This document shows, one piece after another, positions 9,001 to 15,535 of a stretch of 32,316 nucleotides of DNA (the stretch's first letter is position 1; each line of letters starts with the position of its first letter). The position numbers were made by a program, and so were the translations under genes. This DNA comes from Lachnospiraceae bacterium (lineage in GTDB: Bacteria > Bacillota > Clostridia > Lachnospirales > Lachnospiraceae): positions 1 through 32,316 of the forward strand of contig SVEJ01000034.1 of NCBI GenBank assembly GCA_015057435.1. Reading direction: 5' to 3'. The notes beneath the pieces are model-generated. The model did no database searches. It saw only the letters and a program-made list of their open reading frames with translations, and was not told the DNA's origin.

Positions 9001-9321
9001 GTAGGATATAATTCTGGTGCAGGAACACAGATACCATATACACTTATACTTTCTGCGGCATTATCTATGCTGTACAATGTCAGAGTCAATTCAGTTCGAT
9101 TGATTTTTATTGATGAGCCTTTTGAAAAAATGAGTGACCATAATATAAAGTTGATGTTGGATTTCTTTAAAAATCAGAATTTTCAGGTTATATTTTGTGC
9201 TCCGCCTAATAAGTTGGATTCTATTGGTAGTGAATGTGGAGTAATTATTCCTGTTCTGAAGTATAGTAATGATAATATGCAGATAGGAGAGATTAAGTTC
9301 CATGAACAAAAAGGATTATAA
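5998..9321 (+). CDS. jetC: Wadjet defence system SMC-like ATPase JetC
   Basis: A 1107-residue SMC/MukB-like ATPase. Walker A is GENECGKST (residues 33-41). Long coiled-coil arms (about 210-470 and 640-900) flank a hinge-like globular part (about 480-625, EEAHMAYEYVIELKDENW to YCLGSQAIELN). A degenerate ABC signature SGAGT starts at Ser1006 and Walker B is RLIFIDEP (1034-1041). JetC dimers are the DNA loop-extruding motor of Wadjet. ATG 5998 is preferred to GTG 5986 and ATG 5992 because GTGAGG lies 6 bases before it. It overlaps jetB by 8 bases and jetD by 20 bases. All catalytic motifs are present. Confidence 0.93.
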   Translation: MNKTILRNIHLVNWYGFSNRTIPVSENLTLISGENECGKSTILDAIKYAYTGDTQFNKATSGYNTGVGKRNLVSYTRCLVDASAGIYARPADKIPVVYSHIALEYFDQINENPFVLGVVIETAVTDIRGTYWYAMDGKTIADVSFVYEENSIIKPYDASGFQKKNGVQMKTKKEGITLFMQMIGLKLPYQEVSKYQRKLRNIMAYNPAAKIQEFIKESVLEEHDVNFDKLKEAKKNIEQINRSLEQINQELQDLDSILADYDEHDKKALQLKIDDIKIKYKDLVQCQRDIREAEELIQKSVIACEALGKRIEEQDREIDDIDKTYSETRRALLALDVSKAIEASKQLMDTYEKQLTKLNDEKEKLDIFQRKVQEMVVQLSELGVTVQNDYALGRLTSKSLEIAEKQRFIDSLKEEIQGCRDKLIEKNTLLKKELEIVQNDCVEQNNIIESCNKNRMDYSNVQEQVELIKEINRELKRQGINEEAHMAYEYVIELKDENWRNAIEAFLGVHRYAVIVSKDAFDVANAVLDKSRYRYVELVNTKRLMSKRMDCEEDSVFHYLAIQNETAANYFKYWLGRIHAVDIENVPDYDNAMSMEGKLSRNMAVTYINTRKIRSYCLGSQAIELNRRAAEKRLCELEDKERDILLEQRSLQDKSKYLQAGLECFKEFNLSAHKEWAKVSADLNDERGHYKELLEAQKNNTEFMALNERVSVLGRQLETKKKDREENIKQKTVLETTISEKKKSVRDFKVNEMAKQAEMDEERIVSNFAVEKAIEEYDQYISGYNQNSGLMVRATKERVDRRVRELEGNINGKQQAYNNRKQEIDKLPTGLECEADYQRRRGKIWIDDLQGIQQKLKEQTVTYERIFKREFVLNIYNTARDARDDISDINKELRKLHFSTKYQFDVKMLSDNSDYAKILRYAEYLQETNNMSEGQMTLTSLMGYENDEVETREREIRDIINKIIEHNDVAEIKKFADYRNYMSYEIIINNDEVKDGKLSKQVGYNSGAGTQIPYTLILSAALSMLYNVRVNSVRLIFIDEPFEKMSDHNIKLMLDFFKNQNFQVIFCAPPNKLDSIGSECGVIIPVLKYSNDNMQIGEIKFHEQKGL

Positions 9322-10528
9322 AAAGTTAATACTTGACGGATTGCTAAAAAAATATAATAGCCGATATGTAAAGAATGTTACTACTAATAGAAGGATTATA
9401 TTGAAACCAATAGAAGTATATAAAGATTATGTTAGGAACAATGCAAATATATTGGAAAAGCAAGGAGTTAATGAGGCTGTATCTGAATTAAGGGGTATGG
9501 GATTTATAACTGCTGATTATTTGAAATTCAGTGAGGACATAGAAAAGATATATCTTTCTGAAGAAAAATTAAGTGCTATATATGAATATTTAAAGGATGA
9601 ATATGGAGTTATTCCTCAAAGTACTATCTCAAAATACGTGCAAGAGATAGTAAAAAAGTATATTTGTACGGGGGAGATTGCGAAAAAATATTGTGAAGAT
9701 ATCATGATACAAATTGAAGACCCAAGGTGCTTACTTGTTCCTGAAAAAATTGAAGCCAATCTGAAAATGTTCAGTTTTTTGGAAAAGAATAAGGAAAATC
9801 TATATGTAAGAGAAGTGTCTGTATTGGTGTATGGTGATTCAAAATGGTTTGAAAATAATAACTATGAAGAAGTATGTACATTTTTAAGAATCGCAAGTGG
9901 AATAAGTAAAGAAGAAGGTGAAAGAAACGATGCAGTACTAAGTTTCTTTTATGTTACACCTGCGGAACAAGAAATTTTTATAAAGGGTAATTGGAGCATT
10001 GAATGGGAGCAGTATGCTTTAGATACATCAAAACTCCAAGGCGGAATAGCAATAGCCTCCGGTGATATTCGAAGTATAAAAAGCATTAGTGTTAATGCTG
10101 AGAGTGTAATGACGATAGAAAACAAGACATCTTTTCAACGATTGAAAGATGAGAAATCCGCCATGATGTATTTGGGAGGTTTTGCAAACCGATATCAGAT
10201 AGAATTTCTGAAAAAGGTTGTTTTAGACAATCCAAAAGCTAAATATATGCATTTTGGAGATATTGATATTGGAGGTTTCTTGATTCATAAACAACTTTGT
10301 CGTGAAACTTCTAAAAATTTTGAGTTATATTGCATGGGGATACAGCAATTGTGTGATATGCGTTTTGAACATTGTCTGAGAGCGTTGACGGATACAGATT
10401 TGATTAGGCTTGAGTCATTAATAGAAGATTCTTCATATAGTGAAGTTCTAAAATATATGAAGGAACATAATGTGAAGCTTGAACAGGAAATAGTAAGCTA
10501 TTATCTGGGACAGAAAAATAGCGTCTAG
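9302..10528 (+). CDS. jetD: Wadjet defence system nuclease subunit JetD (Toprim, DUF2220-like)
   Basis: A 408-residue JetD. The N-terminal half is helical with a winged-helix character. The C-terminal half is a Toprim-like nuclease domain related to topoisomerase VI A, with TIENKTSF (Glu273) and MHFGDIDIGGFLI (Asp320, Asp322) as the acidic metal site. JetD is the subunit that cuts DNA once JetABC has extruded a plasmid. ATG 9302 lies inside the end of jetC, with TAGGAGA about 11 bases upstream. Length and all acidic residues look intact, so the operon appears functional. Confidence 0.9.
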   Translation: MNKKDYKKLILDGLLKKYNSRYVKNVTTNRRIILKPIEVYKDYVRNNANILEKQGVNEAVSELRGMGFITADYLKFSEDIEKIYLSEEKLSAIYEYLKDEYGVIPQSTISKYVQEIVKKYICTGEIAKKYCEDIMIQIEDPRCLLVPEKIEANLKMFSFLEKNKENLYVREVSVLVYGDSKWFENNNYEEVCTFLRIASGISKEEGERNDAVLSFFYVTPAEQEIFIKGNWSIEWEQYALDTSKLQGGIAIASGDIRSIKSISVNAESVMTIENKTSFQRLKDEKSAMMYLGGFANRYQIEFLKKVVLDNPKAKYMHFGDIDIGGFLIHKQLCRETSKNFELYCMGIQQLCDMRFEHCLRALTDTDLIRLESLIEDSSYSEVLKYMKEHNVKLEQEIVSYYLGQKNSV

Positions 10529-10606
10529 TGGCGTTGTTCGCTTTGTTACTATAACTAAGATTTTGGATTGAAGATACTACGTAAGGCGGGTGGTACGCCC
10601 CTCAAC

Positions 10607-10635
10607 TTTACCACTTTTTTTACCACTTTTGCAGG
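10607..10635. repeat. Right boundary repeat, tandem 12-mer plus GCAGG
   Basis: TTTACCACTTTT occurs twice in tandem (10,607-10,618 and 10,619-10,630), followed by GCAGG. The last 17 bases match the left repeat at 2345-2361 exactly. It sits between jetD and the phosphatase promoter region. Confidence 0.65.
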
Positions 10636-10640
10636 GAATA

Positions 10641-10680
10641 ATATGCCACGATATGCCATTATATGCTATCATATGCCAAG
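10641..10680 (+). repeat. Four tandem 10-bp repeats (ATATGCCAnn) overlapping a -10
   Basis: ATATGCCACG, ATATGCCATT, ATATGCTATC and ATATGCCAAG follow each other with a strict 10-base period, about one helical turn. An extended -10 (TGC TATCAT, 10,664-10,672) lies inside the array. Two looser units of the same kind lie at 2138-2157. A protein-binding array controlling the phosphatase or a recombination site is plausible. Confidence 0.6.
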
Positions 10681-10702
10681 AAACGAAAGGAAATTTGAAA
10701 TT

Positions 10703-11179
10703 ATGATTAAAATATTGTTTGTTTGCCACGGCAACATTTGCCGTTCCCCAATGGCAGAATTTTTACTAAAAGATATAGTCGCAAAGCGTAACATCGCCCA
10801 CCAATTCTATATCCAATCCGCAGCTACTAGTACGGAGGAAATCTGGGGACTGATAGGTAATCCTGTTCACCGTGGTACAAAGCAGAAACTTGCAGAGTGT
10901 GGCATTTCTTGTGAGGGAAAGAGAGCGGTGCAAGTGAAGAAATCCGACTACAAGGAATACGATTATCTTATTTGCATGGATAGTATGAATCTTCGAAACC
11001 TTGCAAGAATTGTGGGAGCAGATAAGGATAACAAAATCTATCGTCTGTTGGATTTTACAGATGACAAGAGAGATGTAGCAGATCCATGGTATACAGGGAA
11101 TTTTGATAAGACCTATGATGATATCATGTTAGGTTTAGAGGCATTTTTAGACTATCTGAAAGATAACGGAGAAATCTAA
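10703..11179 (+). CDS. Low-molecular-weight protein-tyrosine phosphatase
   Basis: A 158-residue cytoplasmic phosphatase that hydrolyses phosphotyrosine (or phosphoarginine in YwlE-type members). The N-terminal P-loop CHGNICRS (Cys8 nucleophile, Arg14) and the general-acid loop DPWYTG near residues 130-135 are intact. ATG 10,703 is chosen because it begins the family's usual MIKILFVCHGN; AAAGGA lies about 11 bases upstream. The longer frame from 10,568 runs through the repeats and has no ribosome site. It may be the fixed gene of an insertion hotspot, because a decayed 5' copy lies at 2254. Confidence 0.93.
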   Translation: MIKILFVCHGNICRSPMAEFLLKDIVAKRNIAHQFYIQSAATSTEEIWGLIGNPVHRGTKQKLAECGISCEGKRAVQVKKSDYKEYDYLICMDSMNLRNLARIVGADKDNKIYRLLDFTDDKRDVADPWYTGNFDKTYDDIMLGLEAFLDYLKDNGEI

Positions 11180-11239
11180 TTGTGCTGTATGATACATAAT
11201 GATAAAATGTTGTATATTATAGATGAGGGAGGATACAGA

Positions 11240-11878
11240 ATGAAGAAGCTAAGATTAGTCATTTTGTTAATGATGATCATGTTATTGCCAATGGATGTAC
11301 AAGCAGCATCCAAAGCAAAACTCAGTGCTAGTAAGAAGTCTGTTACAGTTGGACAAACAGTGAAGATTTCTATGAAGAACAATAAGAAGAAGGTAAAATG
11401 GTCGGTATCCAATGGTAAAATCAAAATTGTGAAAAAGACCAATAAGTACGCAAAGATCAAGGCAGTAAAAGCTGGTAAAGCAACCTTGAAAGCGAAAGTC
11501 GGCAAGAGGACATATAAGTGCACGATTACGGTGAAGAAGAAAAAAACAACAGAAGATCCTTCGCAGTACACTGGTTACTACACAGATGCATATGATGCAG
11601 ATTATTTGATCATCAAGCATGACGGTAAGAACTATCGTGCAGAGTGGTCTGCATGGCGAAAGACCACATTTGGCTATCCGGATGGTATGATTGGTGTAAA
11701 GAATGGTAATGTATTCCGATTTACTGAATACAGTGGTGAAAAGGTGAGAGTGATGGTAGATGTGGAATTCATAGAAAAGGATAAAGTGAAACTGACAGTG
11801 GTTGAGTCAGGCTTTACTTATGTACATGAAGGCGAGCAACATGTTTACAAAAAGACATCATCTAGAGTAGATTATTAA
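11240..11878 (+). CDS. Secreted protein with bacterial Ig-like (BIG2) domain
   Basis: A 212-residue exported protein. It has a signal peptide (MKKLRLVILLMMIMLLPMDVQA, cut probably after QAA), a BIG2-like domain (about 25-98) with LSASKKSVTVGQTVKI, KVKWSVSNGKI and the typical AIKAVKAGKATLKAKV pattern, a short linker, and a C-terminal part (about 105-212) rich in beta-type sequence that I cannot assign. The protein is very lysine-rich. ATG 11,240 has GAGGGAGG at 11,225-11,232. Likely at the cell surface. It has no wall anchor or other transmembrane segment. Confidence 0.82.
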   Translation: MKKLRLVILLMMIMLLPMDVQAASKAKLSASKKSVTVGQTVKISMKNNKKKVKWSVSNGKIKIVKKTNKYAKIKAVKAGKATLKAKVGKRTYKCTITVKKKKTTEDPSQYTGYYTDAYDADYLIIKHDGKNYRAEWSAWRKTTFGYPDGMIGVKNGNVFRFTEYSGEKVRVMVDVEFIEKDKVKLTVVESGFTYVHEGEQHVYKKTSSRVDY

Positions 11879-11922
11879 TCAGTACATCTTATATTTATGA
11901 AAAATTGCGAAAACTCTTGTAG

Positions 11923-11950
11923 TTGCACGATATTTCGTTTACAATATAAG
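11923..11950 (+). promoter_or_regulatory. Promoter of SprA-like metalloprotease gene
   Basis: TTGCAC (11,923-11,928), 16-base spacer, TATAAG (11,945-11,950). The leader to ATG 11,999 is about 42 bases and carries AAAGGAG. Confidence 0.6.
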
Positions 11951-11998
11951 TATATATGACAACTATTAACCTTAGCACAAGAGAAAGGAGCGAGTACG

Positions 11999-12463
11999 AT
12001 GTTAAGTCCAATTGGAATGAGCAACCGATATATCATACCGATTGCCAATGTAAGTCAAGTAACACCAATCAATACTGATAATACCGTAGCAAGCTCCGGC
12101 AAGGTGAATCCGGTTGAATGTGAGACCTGCAAGAATCGTCGTTATCAGGATGGTTCCGATGAGATGGTTTCCTTTAAGACACCGGGTAAGATTTCTCCTG
12201 AAGAGTCTTTTGCGAAGGTAAGTGCCCACGAGCAGGAGCATGTAACCAATGCGGTAGCAGAGGGTAATAAGCCCGGCAAGGAATTAATATCCGCAACAGT
12301 TTCGCTTAAGACTGCCATGTGTCCGGAGTGTGGTAAGGCATATGTGGCAGGTGGAACCACAAGAACGATGATGAAGACTTATGGAAAGGATCCATTTAGT
12401 CAGAATCAGAAAGCCTTTGAGGCAGAAGCAACCAAGGGTAATAACGTGGATTATGTTGCATAG
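11999..12463 (+). CDS. SprA-related putative metalloprotease
   Basis: A 154-residue protein with a zinc-protease HExxH signature, HEQEH, near residues 77-81 in the sequence AHEQEHVTNAV, matching the SprA-related family. There are two Cys pairs, CETC (about 41-44) and CPEC (about 105-108), which could form a structural zinc site. No signal peptide. Family members are uncharacterised; substrates are unknown. AAAGGAG precedes ATG 11,999. Own promoter upstream; an ORF-free hairpin follows before thyA. Confidence 0.8.
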   Translation: MLSPIGMSNRYIIPIANVSQVTPINTDNTVASSGKVNPVECETCKNRRYQDGSDEMVSFKTPGKISPEESFAKVSAHEQEHVTNAVAEGNKPGKELISATVSLKTAMCPECGKAYVAGGTTRTMMKTYGKDPFSQNQKAFEAEATKGNNVDYVA

Positions 12464-12526
12464 CAAGTGGCGGTAATATAGCCAACATGCGATGCATAAG
12501 CAACAGATTGAATAAAGCATATAGAC

Positions 12527-12549
12527 AGCCGGCAGGTTACCTGCTGGCT
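12527..12549 (+). terminator. Hairpin between sprA-like gene and thyA
   Basis: A 10-bp GC-rich stem (AGCCGGCAGG with CCTGCTGGCT, one wobble) with a TTA loop. Only a short T run follows, so it may be a weak terminator or a leader structure of thyA. Confidence 0.5.
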
Positions 12550-12579
12550 TTCGTAATACATGAAGATAGGAGAGAAGAA

Positions 12580-13428
12580 ATGAGCTACGCAGACGATTTA
12601 TTTATTAAAATGTGTACCGATATTATTGAGAATGGATACAGTACAGAGGGAGAAAAGGTAAGACCGAAATGGGAAGATGGAACATTTGCTTACACCATCA
12701 AGCAGTTTGGTGTGGTGAATCGTTATGATTTATCGAAGGAATTCCCGGCGTTAACCTTAAGAAAAACCTATGTAAAGTCTGCGGTGGATGAGATGCTTTG
12801 GATTTGGCAGAAGAAGTCCAACAACATCAACGATTTGAAGAGTCATGTATGGGATGAATGGGCAGACGAGACTGGTTCCATTGGTAAAGCCTATGGCTAT
12901 CAGATGGGTGTGAAGCACCAGTATAAGGAAGGAATGATGGACCAAGTAGACAGAGTGATTTTCGACCTTAAGAACAATCCGTATAGCCGACGTATTATGA
13001 CCAACATTTATGTGCATCAGGATTTGCATGAGATGAATCTCTATCCTTGTGCTTACAGTGTGACATTTAATGTGACCAAGAAACCGGGACATGATAAGTT
13101 AACCCTGAATGCTATCTTGAATCAGCGTTCTCAGGACATCCTAGCAGCCAACAACTGGAATGTGGTACAGTACGCAGTGTTAGTCTACATGTTAGCGCAG
13201 GTTTGCGATATGGAACCGGGCGAGTTGGTACATGTCATTGCAGATGCCCACATTTACGATAGACACATCGACATTGTGAAGGAGCTTATTAAGCGTCCAA
13301 CCTATCCGGCACCAAAGTTTAGCTTGAATCCGGATATCATGGATTTCTATCAGTTCACAACCGATGACATCATCATTGAAGACTATCAAGCTGGTGAACA
13401 GATTAAGAATATACCAATCGCAGTATAA
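12580..13428 (+). CDS. thyA: Thymidylate synthase
   Basis: A 282-residue thymidylate synthase that makes dTMP from dUMP using methylene-tetrahydrofolate. It has the catalytic Cys157 in NLYPCAYSV, the phosphate-binding SRRIMTN, the RSQDILAANNWNVVQY block and the HIYDRHIDIV motif. The residue after the nucleophile is Ala, where most ThyA have His (PCH). The overall sequence is otherwise a normal ThyA. ATG 12,580 is preferred (MSYADDLFIKMC) with AGGAGAG at 12,568-12,574; the upstream extension crosses a hairpin. A dihydrofolate reductase gene follows at 60 bases, so the pair forms the dTMP/folate cycle. Confidence 0.95.
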   Translation: MSYADDLFIKMCTDIIENGYSTEGEKVRPKWEDGTFAYTIKQFGVVNRYDLSKEFPALTLRKTYVKSAVDEMLWIWQKKSNNINDLKSHVWDEWADETGSIGKAYGYQMGVKHQYKEGMMDQVDRVIFDLKNNPYSRRIMTNIYVHQDLHEMNLYPCAYSVTFNVTKKPGHDKLTLNAILNQRSQDILAANNWNVVQYAVLVYMLAQVCDMEPGELVHVIADAHIYDRHIDIVKELIKRPTYPAPKFSLNPDIMDFYQFTTDDIIIEDYQAGEQIKNIPIAV

Positions 13429-13446
13429 TAATCGATGAAGTAAATT

Positions 13447-13462
13447 GGTGGTTGCAACCACC
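13447..13462 (+). other. 16-bp perfect palindrome between thyA and DHFR gene
   Basis: GGTGGTTGCAACCACC is perfectly self-complementary and lies 27 bases before the DHFR start. It could be an operator or a small processing hairpin. Confidence 0.45.
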
Positions 13463-13488
13463 TCAAAGTGTAAAGAGAGGATATAGAT

Positions 13489-13998
13489 ATGCAACTAATT
13501 GTAGCAGTAGATAAGAACTGGGCCATCGGCAACGGAACGAAGCTTCTTGTGCGAATCCCGGAAGATCAGAAATTTTTTAGAGAAACTACCATGGGACATG
13601 TGGTAGTACTTGGCAGAAAGACTTTGGCAGAGTTTCCAAATGGTTTGCCATTAAACGGTCGAAAGAATATCATTTTATCAAGAGATGAGAACTATGCAGT
13701 GAAGGATGCAGTAGTAGTGCATTCCAAGGAAGAATTATTCGAAGAATTGAAACAATACGACAGCAATGACATTTTTGTCATCGGTGGCGAGACCGTGTAT
13801 GAGATGTTATATGAATACTGCGACACCGCCCATGTAACCAAGATTGATTACAGCTATCAGGCAGATAAGTATTTTCCAAACCTCGATGAGAAGGACAATT
13901 GGAAGATTACCGGTGAGAGTGACGAGCAGACCTACTTTGACTTGGAATATTATTTCTATAAGTATGAGAATGCAAGTCCAAAGTCGATGGATGAGTAG
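13489..13998 (+). CDS. folA: Dihydrofolate reductase
   Basis: A 169-residue DHFR reducing dihydrofolate to tetrahydrofolate with NADPH. Motifs are AVDKNWAIGNG at the N-terminus, RIPEDQKFF (catalytic acid in PED), VVLGRKTLAEFP (NADPH loop) and FVIGGETVYEML. The substrate-loop Trp-His segment of E. coli DHFR is replaced by LLVR, a form seen in clostridial enzymes as far as I recall. GAGAGG precedes ATG 13,489. It is downstream of thyA, which produces its substrate. A strong terminator follows. Confidence 0.94.
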   Translation: MQLIVAVDKNWAIGNGTKLLVRIPEDQKFFRETTMGHVVVLGRKTLAEFPNGLPLNGRKNIILSRDENYAVKDAVVVHSKEELFEELKQYDSNDIFVIGGETVYEMLYEYCDTAHVTKIDYSYQADKYFPNLDEKDNWKITGESDEQTYFDLEYYFYKYENASPKSMDE

Positions 13999-14020
13999 AT
14001 AGCATCTAATAACATAGAAA

Positions 14021-14056
14021 TATGCCTAAAATCATCATGATTTTAGGCGTATTTTT
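14021..14056 (+). terminator. Rho-independent terminator after DHFR gene
   Basis: GCCTAAAATCA (14,024-14,034) pairs with TGATTTTAGGC (14,038-14,048), extendable to about 14 bp, followed by ATTTTT. It ends the thyA-folA transcript. Confidence 0.9.
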
Positions 14057-14101
14057 GTGTAAACCATAAACTAGAGGTTTTCTACTACTTCAATACACCC
14101 G

Positions 14102-14139
14102 GTTTCGAAAATGAAAAGAAATTAAAGTTTCGAAAGTGA
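14102..14139. repeat. Short direct repeats GTTTCGAAA(A/G)TGA
   Basis: Copies at 14,102-14,114 and 14,127-14,139, each with a TTCGAA core, lie just before the DUF4143 remnant. They may be remains of an upstream regulatory region. Confidence 0.35.
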
Positions 14140-14141
14140 GT

Positions 14142-14426
14142 GTTGAATAATGTGTAGAATTATTACGCAGAGGATATGATGTATACGTGGGAAAACTTTA
14201 TCAAAAGGAAATCGATTTTGTTGCTCAACGAGGAGATGAAAAAATATATATTCAGGTTAGTGACAATATATCGAACCAAGAAATATTTGAAAGGGAATAT
14301 ACACCACTTTTGCAAATTAAAGATGTTTATCCTAAAATGATTATTGCTCGAACAAAACATCCGAGATACACATATGAGGGAATAGAAGTTTATGATATAG
14401 CTGAATGGTTATTGAATGAAAGGTGA
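14142..14426 (+). pseudogene. C-terminal remnant of DUF4143/AAA_14 ATPase
   Basis: The frame reads [26 protein letters not shown], then [18 protein letters not shown] through [13 protein letters not shown]. This is the characteristic C-terminus of DUF4143 ATPases, with the nuclease-like motif E-I-D-F and Y-I-Q-V. An in-frame TAA (14,148-14,150) and the absence of the whole P-loop domain mark it as broken. A short open frame from GTG 14,187 exists but lacks a ribosome site. It may be the scar of a second copy of the type of gene at 2573-3826. Confidence 0.82.
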
Positions 14427-14443
14427 CTTTCATTCAATAACCA
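14406..14443. terminator. Bidirectional 17-bp perfect inverted repeat
   Basis: TGGTTATTGAATGAAAG (14,406-14,422) is the exact reverse complement of 14,427-14,443, with loop GTGA. It contains the stop codons of both converging genes and probably serves as a two-way terminator, though the T tracts are poor. Confidence 0.65.
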
Positions 14444-15251
14444 TTTCTAACAACCGCACCGCATTTTTATAAAAGATATTCTCTTTATCATCTTCACTGA
14501 TAGGTAGATTTTTCACATACTCCACCATCTCACCCTGATCTGTCCAAGGTGAATCTGTTGCATAGAGGATGCGGTCAGAACCATGCTTTTTAATAATCCG
14601 AACCAACATAGCCTCATCAATCACATCTTTACAAAATGACATATCCAAGTATACATTCTGTCCGGCAAGACATTTTTCAACCAATTCCCATTGCAGGTAA
14701 CCACCCATGTGAGCGAGTACAATCTTAGAATCTTTGTTGCAGTCCTGTAACAATTCATCTAGCACCATACGCATACGATCCGGCGGACAGTGAATCGGAT
14801 AAGGAATTCCGATATCGTATCCGGCGTGGATGGAACAGATTAGATCAAGGTCGATACATGCACGAAGAATCTCTAAGTAGCCTGCATCGTCGATAAAATG
14901 GTTCTGGTAGTCAGGATGTAGTTTCACACCCTTTAATCCTAACGACTTAATATATTCTAATTTCTCGCGAATGTTCTCATTTTCCGGATGAATACTTCCG
15001 AAGGAAATGATTCCGTCCGTTCCGTTAATCTTCGCTGCGAATTCATTGATGGAATCGAATTGCTTAGGTCTTGTCACAATCGGAAGCACGACACTGTAAT
15101 CAATATGGTTCGCCTTCATGGAATCCTTTAGTCCCTGCAATGTACCATTGGTATGCGCGCTGGCATCATCTTTTGCATTATCTTCTAAGTGTGCAATTGT
15201 CTTTGCGGCAATCGCATCAGGAAACATGTGTGTATGAAAATCTATAACCAT
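14430..15251 (-). CDS. Amidohydrolase family 2 protein (TIM-barrel metal-dependent hydrolase)
   Basis: A 273-residue protein of the COG2159 amidohydrolase group. The metal-binding pattern is visible: DFHTH near the N-terminus (HxH, His6 and His8), KGVKLHPDYQ, SIHAGYDIG, VLAHMGG and ATDSPW with the catalytic Asp. Family members decarboxylate or hydrolyse small carboxylated substrates; the substrate here cannot be read. ATG at 15,251 has AAGGAG (complement of 15,258-15,263) upstream. It converges with the DUF4143 remnant, so nothing in the neighbourhood suggests a pathway. Confidence 0.85.
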   Translation of the reverse strand: MVIDFHTHMFPDAIAAKTIAHLEDNAKDDASAHTNGTLQGLKDSMKANHIDYSVVLPIVTRPKQFDSINEFAAKINGTDGIISFGSIHPENENIREKLEYIKSLGLKGVKLHPDYQNHFIDDAGYLEILRACIDLDLICSIHAGYDIGIPYPIHCPPDRMRMVLDELLQDCNKDSKIVLAHMGGYLQWELVEKCLAGQNVYLDMSFCKDVIDEAMLVRIIKKHGSDRILYATDSPWTDQGEMVEYVKNLPISEDDKENIFYKNAVRLLEMVIE

Positions 15252-15307
15252 GATGTACTCCTTTTCTCGTCATTCCTTCTATGCTTTGTTGTCATTTATA
15301 CCTAACT

Positions 15308-15316
15308 AGTATATCA
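15308..15316 (-). promoter_or_regulatory. Possible extended -10 of amidohydrolase gene
   Basis: On the minus strand TGA TATACT reads across 15,316-15,308. No clear -35 at the right distance, so this is tentative. Confidence 0.35.
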
Positions 15317-15405
15317 AAATTTGCCAAAGAAATACACAGTCAAAATGTAATTGGTTATTATCAACAAATGGAGTTAGAAAAAACCACAAATTGAATAAAA
15401 GTGCT

Positions 15406-15433
15406 TTGTTAATAGTGTCCTTTGTGGTATAAT
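15406..15433 (+). promoter_or_regulatory. Promoter of YbjQ-like/zinc-ribbon gene
   Basis: TTGTTA (15,406-15,411), 16-base spacer, TATAAT (15,428-15,433), with TGG directly before the -10 (extended -10). Confidence 0.75.
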
Positions 15434-15441
15434 GGTCAAAG

Positions 15442-15499
15442 AGATTTCACTTGCTTGCAAGGGTGAAATCTTTGGCCGGATTATGAGCGTAGCTCGTAA
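15442..15499 (+). promoter_or_regulatory. Structured 5' leader, two hairpins
   Basis: AGATTTCAC (15,442-15,450) pairs with GTGAAATCT (15,463-15,471). TTATGAGC (15,481-15,488) pairs with GCTCGTAA (15,492-15,499), loop GTA. Both lie in the roughly 95-base leader. No known riboswitch is recognised. Confidence 0.5.
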
Positions 15500-15535
15500 T
15501 ATAAACGCAGACTTTATTTTGGGAGGACTTATGAT

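Noticed and set aside
10568..10702. N-terminal extension of the phosphatase
   Set aside because: Runs through the boundary repeat and the 10-bp array, precedes the predicted -10 and has no ribosome site; the family begins at MIKILFVCHGN.
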